A stretch of 34,703 bases of DNA from positions 1-34,703 of the forward strand of contig JAGWSV010000207.1 in NCBI GenBank assembly GCA_028869315.1. The letters are read 5' to 3'. Source of the stretch: Rhodospirillales bacterium. GTDB lineage: Bacteria; Pseudomonadota; Alphaproteobacteria; Acetobacterales; Acetobacteraceae. The notes beneath the pieces were generated by a model. That model saw only the letters and a list, made by a program, of their open reading frames with translations. It did not search any database and was not told where the DNA came from. How positions within the stretch are numbered: position 1 is the stretch's first letter; each line of letters starts with the position of its first letter. Made by a program: the position numbers and the translations under genes. Positions 30,252 to 34,703 of the stretch are shown piece after piece.

Positions 30252-31118
30252 ATGGCAAGCAACGCCCCTGGACTGAAACGACTGATCGAAGGCGACACCC
30301 CGGTACATGCCCCGCTGGTGCTCAACCCGCTGATGGCGCGGCTTGCCGCGGCCACCGGATTTCCCGCGCTCTATCTGGGCGGCGGCTCGATGGGCTACAT
30401 GACTTGCTTCACCGAGGCTAACCTATCACTGACCGAAATGGTGCATGCGGGGCTTGATATCCGCGCCGCGTGCGACCTGCCGCTGATCCTAGACGGCGCC
30501 TGCGGCTGGGGCGACCCGATGCACCTGCGCCGTACCATCCCGATGGCGGAAGCAGCCGGCTTCGCCGCGATCGAGATCGAGGACCAGATCCTGCCCAAAC
30601 GGGCGCATCACCATGTCGGCATCGAACACCTGATCGAGGCCGACCTCATGGTCGCGAAAGTGGCCGAGGCGGTGGCGGCGCGGCGGTCCGACGACTTCCT
30701 GATCATCGCGCGGACCAACGCGGTGCGTGACATTTCGATGGACGAAGCGCTGCGCCGCGGCGAGGCGATGCAGCGCGCCGGCGCCGACATGCTGTTCATC
30801 ACCGCGCGCAAACCGGAAGAGCACCGTATGATCGCAGAGCGGCTGCCCGGGCCACTGATGTATATGTTCTTGCCTGGCGCCGGAGACGACGCCATTCCGG
30901 TGCCTGAGCTGTACCGCATGGGGTTCCGCCTGTTCGTCGATCCGGTTACGCCCCTGCTGGCGATGCATCGGGCGCTGCGCGACTCCTACGTGGCGCTGCA
31001 CGCCGGTCGGCCGGACCCGCTGGTCGGCGAGGACCCGCGCGGCGAACAGGACCGCATGCACGCAACGATCCGGCTGGAGAGCCTGCTTGAGATTGAGCGG
31101 CGGACGGTGGAGCGATAA
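30252..31118 (+). CDS. isocitrate lyase/PEP mutase superfamily protein with altered catalytic loop
   Basis: 288 residues, a TIM-barrel of the isocitrate lyase/PEP mutase superfamily (C-C or P-C bond lyases, oxaloacetate decarboxylases). The core AAIEIEDQILPKR and FLIIARTNAVRDISMDEALRRGEAMQRAGADMLF is clear. Two expected active-site elements are changed. The K-R-C-G-H loop of methylisocitrate/isocitrate lyases reads KRAHHH (Ala118 for the catalytic Cys). The metal-site D-x-D reads DGACGWGD, losing the second Asp. It is therefore probably not a (methyl)isocitrate lyase; an oxo-acid decarboxylase or other activity is more likely. Cotranscribed with the VOC gene. The stop codon sits in a tandem duplication. 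Confidence 0.85.
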   Translation: MASNAPGLKRLIEGDTPVHAPLVLNPLMARLAAATGFPALYLGGGSMGYMTCFTEANLSLTEMVHAGLDIRAACDLPLILDGACGWGDPMHLRRTIPMAEAAGFAAIEIEDQILPKRAHHHVGIEHLIEADLMVAKVAEAVAARRSDDFLIIARTNAVRDISMDEALRRGEAMQRAGADMLFITARKPEEHRMIAERLPGPLMYMFLPGAGDDAIPVPELYRMGFRLFVDPVTPLLAMHRALRDSYVALHAGRPDPLVGEDPRGEQDRMHATIRLESLLEIERRTVER

Positions 31119-31160
31119 GCGACCGGACGCCGGGCTGGCGATAAGCGACCGGATGCCGGG
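31112..31160 (+). repeat. 23-bp direct repeat across the lyase-like stop codon
   Basis: GCGATAAGCGACCGGACGCC+GGG (31112-31134) is repeated at 31138-31160 with one mismatch (C to T), separated by CTG. The first copy contains the TAA stop of the preceding gene. Period 26 bases. Confidence 0.85.
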
Positions 31161-32065
31161 TTTGAGCATGAGCTCCGATAACCGCGTCGTCTGTCATGTT
31201 GTATTAGGACAATGGTAGGGTTTCGGTTGCTGGTGCCGGGCGACAGATGGCAGACGGTGTCAATCATCCGATCAGTGCAGACGCTCCGATCTCCAGGTCA
31301 TGCCGGATTCCTGACTCGTTCGCTGCATTCTTGCCTTGCTCCCGATGCTTTTATTCCCATTCGGTTGCCCTGGCTCGGGCGCCTACTCTGAACCGGCGTT
31401 CCAGAAACCAGCATTGGGATCAGCTGATATACCCGCCGGACCATCCGGCGTACAGGCGGATGGCATGACATTGGATACGGAAGTGGCTATTTTTGCAGGG
31501 GGCGACTCTCGCGGTCTTGCAGAAGCCGAACGCGACGGCATTTTTCGCCACCGGGGTTGCGACGGATGGCCAGGAGGCTATCGGGGAGCCCTACGAGGAT
31601 GCGGCAGGACGCTCGCGTGCCCGGCTTCTCGGCCAACCCATGCTGGTTTTCGCGGCAAAATCCGAGAGGCTGCTGCGCGCCTATCGGGTTGGGGGTCGGA
31701 TGCGCCCTGACGCGCCGTCTATGTCCCGGCGATGTTCTCGACCGGCCACGATGCTGCGACCCACGACACCTTCAAGCTGGAGCCGGCCGACGCACCGGAC
31801 CTCCTCGGCGTCACGGTGCGTGGCGCGAAACGGACGTGCACGCAGCTGCCAAAGGGGCTTCGCTGCACCGTCGGGCGTTGCTGTATGGTATGATTTCTGA
31901 GTGCTTCTCTACGGCGCACGGCACGGTCCGGACGCCGGGTCAGTGCACGCCAGAAACTTCCCTGCCTCCGGTGCCCCCACGCGACAGCGCCCGTCCGTGC
32001 AGAGTTTAACCTCGCTGCAACTCCTCGGCGTGCTATCTGGCGCCCCCTCCCCTACCATCCGCTCC
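31161..32065. other. gene-poor interval between the lyase-like gene and wecB
   Basis: About 900 bases with no intact gene. The first 300 are visibly more A/T-rich than the rest of the window. The middle holds the putative pseudogene listed separately. The last 170 bases before wecB contain no clear promoter; TATCTG at about 32032 lacks a proper -35. No transposon end, tRNA or repeat array was seen. Confidence 0.4.
31321..31893 (+). pseudogene. probable decayed gene for an exported protein, several frames
   Basis: Protein-like text switches frame along this stretch. First, ILALLPMLLFPFGCPGSG (from about 31327) resembles a lipoprotein signal with a Cys, preceded by an in-frame stop. Then ATLAVLQKPNATAFFATGVA and QPMLVFAAKSERLLRAYRV in the frame of 31493. 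Then, after a -1 shift near 31710, AVYVPAMFSTGHDAATHDTF and KLEPADAPDLLGVTVRGAK to a TGA at 31891-31893. I do not recognise the family. Frameshifts are inferred from where sensible text starts and stops, so this could also be over-reading. G+C looks lower than in neighbouring genes, especially 31160-31500. Confidence 0.4.
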
Positions 32066-33181
32066 ATGCGCATCCTCACTGTCTTCGGCACCCGCCCCGA
32101 GGCCATCAAGCTGGCCCCCGTCATCCGCCGCCTGAGCGAGACCGCCGGGGTCACCGGGCTCGTTTGCGTGACTGCGCAGCACCGCCAGATGCTCGACCAG
32201 GTGCTCGACCTGTTCGCCATCCGCCCGGACCGCGACCTCGACATCATGCGCCAAGCCCAGGGGCTGACCTGGATCACCACCGCAGTGCTAGAAGGGCTCG
32301 CTGGCGCCTATGCCGAGCTGCGGCCGGACATCGTGCTGGTGCAGGGAGACACCACCACCACCTTCGCTGCCGCGCTCGCCGCGTTCTACGCCAGGATCCC
32401 CGTCGGCCACGTGGAAGCCGGGCTGCGCACCGGCAACGTCGACTCCCCCTGGCCGGAGGAGATGAACCGCCGCCTTACCAGCACGCTGGCGCACTGGCAC
32501 TTCCCGCCTACCGTCGAAGCCCTCGGCAACCTGACGCGTGAGGGCATCGACCCGGCCCGCATCACCGTCACCGGCAACACGGTGATCGATGCGCTGCTGG
32601 ACGCGGTGGCCATTCTGGACACCGACCGCCGCCGCGCCGCCGCCGCCGAGGCCGCGCTGCCGCCGCCCGCCCCGTCTCGGAAGCTGATCCTGGTCACCGG
32701 CCACCGACGGGAGAATTTCCAGGGCGGGCTCGATCGGGTCGCCGCCGGGCTGCGCCGCCTCGCCGACCGGGGTGACGTGGAAATCGTCTACCCCGTCCAC
32801 CTCAACCCCAACGTCCGCGAGGTGGCGGAGCGGATGCTGGGCGCGCACCCTGCGATCCGGCTGATCGCGCCGCTCGACTACCTGCCGTTCATCGCCCTGA
32901 TGCGCCGCGCCCACCTCATCATCACCGACTCGGGCGGGGTGCAGGAGGAAGCCCCCTCGCTCGGCAAGCCGGTGTTGGTCACCCGCGACACCACCGAACG
33001 GCCGGAGGCGGTGGCTGCCGGCACGGTGGAACTGATTGGCACCGACGCCGACCGGCTGGTGGCACGGGCAACCCGGCTGCTGGACGACCCTGCCGCGTAT
33101 CGGGCAATGAGCGTCGCCCACAACCCCTACGGCGACGGTCAAGCTGCCGCCCGCATCGTGAAGGCCCTTCTGGATGGATAG
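32066..33181 (+). CDS. wecB: UDP-N-acetylglucosamine 2-epimerase (non-hydrolysing)
   Basis: 371 residues. Interconverts UDP-GlcNAc and UDP-ManNAc, the first step towards UDP-ManNAcA for surface polysaccharides. Complete set of family motifs: [75 protein letters not shown] and [21 protein letters not shown] with TTERPE. The ATG at 32066 gives the canonical N-terminus [15 protein letters not shown]. No Shine-Dalgarno is visible (upstream is C-rich), so initiation may be weak or leader-dependent. The stop overlaps the wecC start by 8 bases, so the two are translationally coupled. Confidence 0.95.
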   Translation: MRILTVFGTRPEAIKLAPVIRRLSETAGVTGLVCVTAQHRQMLDQVLDLFAIRPDRDLDIMRQAQGLTWITTAVLEGLAGAYAELRPDIVLVQGDTTTTFAAALAAFYARIPVGHVEAGLRTGNVDSPWPEEMNRRLTSTLAHWHFPPTVEALGNLTREGIDPARITVTGNTVIDALLDAVAILDTDRRRAAAAEAALPPPAPSRKLILVTGHRRENFQGGLDRVAAGLRRLADRGDVEIVYPVHLNPNVREVAERMLGAHPAIRLIAPLDYLPFIALMRRAHLIITDSGGVQEEAPSLGKPVLVTRDTTERPEAVAAGTVELIGTDADRLVARATRLLDDPAAYRAMSVAHNPYGDGQAAARIVKALLDG

Positions 33182-34424
33182 TTTCGCTCGCATCACCGTC
33201 GTTGGCCTCGGCTATATCGGCTTGCCGACCGCGGCGGTGTTCGCCGAAAACGGGATTGAGGTGCATGGCACCGACGTGAACCCGCGCGTGGTTGAGACGA
33301 TCAACGCCGGGCGGCCGCATTTCGGCGAACCGAACCTCGATGCCCTGGTCCGCCGGGTGGTGGAAGGCGGCAAGCTGCGCGCCGCGGCGGAGGTGGCACC
33401 GGCTGACGCCTTCATCCTGGCGGTGCCCACGCCGCTGCGCGGCCACGGCGCGACGGCGGCGCCCGACGTCTCGTTCGTGGAAGATGCGGCGCGGGCGGTG
33501 GCGCCAGCGCTGGTGGCAGGCAACTTGGTGATCCTGGAATCCACCTCCCCGGTCGGCACAACGGAGCGGGTGGCGGCGATCCTTGCCGAGTTGCGCCCCG
33601 ACCTGAGCTTTCCACAGCAGAAGGGCGAGATGGCGCAGATCCAGGTGGCGCACTGTCCGGAACGCGTGCTGCCCGGACGCATCCTGGAGGAGGTGGTCAA
33701 CAACCCCCGCGTCATCGGCGGCATGACCCGCCGTTGTGCCCAGCGTGCTCTGGCGTTGTATCGCATCGTGGTGCGCGGGGAATGCCGCGTGACCACCGCG
33801 CGCACGGCGGAACTGGCGAAGCTGACCGAGAACGCCTATCGCGACGTGAACATCGCCTTCGCCAACGAATTGTCGTTCATCTGCGACAAGCTGCGGGTCA
33901 ATGTGTGGGATCTGATCGCGATGGCGAACCTGCACCCGCGCGTGAACATCCTGAGCCCCGGCCCGGGCGTCGGCGGGCACTGCATCGCCGTTGATCCGTG
34001 GTTCATCGTCGCGACCAACCCCGACGAGGCTAAGCTGATCCGCGCCGCGCGCGAGATCAACGACGCCAAGCCGGATTTCGTGGTGGCGAAGGTGCGGGAG
34101 CGGGCGGCGGCGCTGAAGCAGCCGGTGATCGCCTGCCTCGGCCTTGCCTACAAGAAGGACGTCGACGATCTACGCGAGAGCCCTGCGGTGGAGATCGTGC
34201 GCAAGCTGGCCGATGCGCAGATCGGCGAACTGCTGGTCGTCGAGCCGCATATCGGGCGGCTCCCGGCGGAGCTGGCGGAGCGCGGTCTGACACTGCAGGA
34301 TTTCGATCAGGCGCTGGAACGGGCCAATCTCGTTCTGCTGCTGGTCGACCACATGAGCTTCCTGCAGGTGGATCGGGACCTGCTGAAGGACAAGTTCGTG
34401 ATCGATACGAGAGGCGCTTGGTAG
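33174..34424 (+). CDS. wecC: UDP-N-acetyl-D-mannosamine dehydrogenase
   Basis: 416 residues. NAD-dependent four-electron oxidation of UDP-ManNAc to UDP-ManNAcA. The Rossmann motif [15 protein letters not shown] is at 9-23; [38 protein letters not shown] and the catalytic Cys in [14 protein letters not shown] follow. The C-terminal UDP-binding domain begins at [18 protein letters not shown]. It could in principle act on another UDP-HexNAc (WbpA-like), but coupling with wecB supports UDP-ManNAc. The product would feed ManNAcA-containing capsule, O-antigen or exopolysaccharide; the matching transferase is not evident beside it. Confidence 0.93.
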   Translation: MDSFARITVVGLGYIGLPTAAVFAENGIEVHGTDVNPRVVETINAGRPHFGEPNLDALVRRVVEGGKLRAAAEVAPADAFILAVPTPLRGHGATAAPDVSFVEDAARAVAPALVAGNLVILESTSPVGTTERVAAILAELRPDLSFPQQKGEMAQIQVAHCPERVLPGRILEEVVNNPRVIGGMTRRCAQRALALYRIVVRGECRVTTARTAELAKLTENAYRDVNIAFANELSFICDKLRVNVWDLIAMANLHPRVNILSPGPGVGGHCIAVDPWFIVATNPDEAKLIRAAREINDAKPDFVVAKVRERAAALKQPVIACLGLAYKKDVDDLRESPAVEIVRKLADAQIGELLVVEPHIGRLPAELAERGLTLQDFDQALERANLVLLLVDHMSFLQVDRDLLKDKFVIDTRGAW

Positions 34425-34464
34425 ACGGCGCCAGAAGGCTGTCCGCTCGACCGCGAACGCTGCC

Positions 34465-34703
34465 TCAGGCGACGACGCCGCGCGGCCCCGTCCATCCCGC
34501 CCGCGCCCGCACCTCCCCGGGGCTCACGCCCTCCGCCCGCAACACCCGCAAGGTGACGGCGCGGTCCCGCTTGGCCAGCCGCCGCCCAGACGGGTCGGTC
34601 AGCAGTCGGTGATGCGCATAGGCCGGTTCCGGCCAGCCCATCAGCGACTGGAGTAGCCGATGCAGGTCGGTGGCCGGGCGCAGGTCCTCGCCCCGGGTGA
34701 CCA
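34465..34703 (-). CDS. gluQ: glutamyl-Q tRNA(Asp) synthetase, C-terminal part (runs off window)
   Basis: About 79 C-terminal residues are in the window; the gene continues past the right edge. The text VTRGEDLRPATDLHRLLQSL, GWPEPAYAHHRLL and GRRLAKRDRAVTLR matches the end of the catalytic domain of GluQ (YadB), including the KMSKS-equivalent RLAKRD. The enzyme glutamylates queuosine in the anticodon of tRNA(Asp). It lacks the anticodon-binding domain of GltX, consistent with the stop shortly after RAEGVSPGEVRARAGW. Convergent with wecC, 40 bases between stops. Confidence 0.88.
   Translation of the reverse strand, partial: VTRGEDLRPATDLHRLLQSLMGWPEPAYAHHRLLTDPSGRRLAKRDRAVTLRVLRAEGVSPGEVRARAGWTGPRGVVA

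Noticed and set aside
1-34703. tRNA, rRNA, riboswitch or replication origin
   Set aside because: None was recognised by eye on either strand; a tRNAscan/Infernal run would be needed to exclude small RNAs.

Overview
The window is about 34.7 kb of very GC-rich DNA, roughly 65-70% G+C by eye, with dense genes and G/C-ending codons. Gene content (fdsGBA-type NAD-dependent formate dehydrogenase with fdhD and fdsD, secB, gluQ, two-subunit CoA-transferase, RraA-like protein) fits an alphaproteobacterium. The protein style suggests Acetobacteraceae or another Rhodospirillales. That placement is inference; no rRNA or tRNA gene is present to confirm it.

Layout. (1) 1-1.5 kb: the 3' end of an ISAs1-type transposase, then an FMN-dependent 2-hydroxy-acid dehydrogenase ending at a strong hairpin. 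(2) 1.6-7.5 kb, minus strand: a compact operon fdsG-fdsB-fdsA-fdhD-fdsD for a soluble Mo/W formate dehydrogenase with overlapping or nearly abutting genes. (3) 7.7-9.8 kb: an orphan DNA methyltransferase (minus), a doubtful small ORF and a flavodoxin-like protein (plus). (4) 9.8-11.6 kb: a D-2-hydroxyacid dehydrogenase and a divergent RraA-like protein. (5) 11.7-22.8 kb, minus strand: a same-direction block reading ABC exporter (degenerate C39-like domain) - HlyD adaptor - Sel1-repeat protein - [inverted-repeat element] - very large GT2+GT4 fusion - protein with possible ChW-like repeats - GT4 glycosyltransferase. This looks like a type I secretion unit coupled to glycosylation of a surface product. 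Neither substrate nor outer-membrane channel is in the window. It is the best candidate for an undescribed system here. (6) 23.3-26.5 kb: amidase, GNAT acetyltransferase, a pair of REP-like hairpins and a GFA-family zinc protein. (7) 25.9-28.5 kb: CoA-transferase A/B (minus), secB and thioredoxin (plus). (8) 28.5-31.1 kb: a long stretch with no recognised gene, a small secreted Tyr/Pro-repeat protein behind a perfect GTTACA-TTT-TGTAAC palindrome, then a VOC protein and an isocitrate-lyase/PEP-mutase-like protein in tandem. (9) 31.1-32.1 kb: a lower-GC, apparently decayed region. (10) 32.1-34.7 kb: wecB-wecC (UDP-ManNAcA synthesis) and the 3' end of a convergent gluQ.

How the parts may work together. 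Several enzymes handle small organic acids (2-hydroxy acids, formate, acyl-CoA, oxo-acid lyase-like). The second theme is the cell surface: exporter, glycosyltransferases and UDP-ManNAcA supply. Sequence oddities include loss of two of three cysteines of the usual His-Cys3 cluster in FdsA, a Cys-less lyase loop, and short tandem duplications across two stop codons. Start codons were chosen by Shine-Dalgarno sequence, overlap and family N-terminus. Many long ORFs in the track are antisense shadows and were left out.
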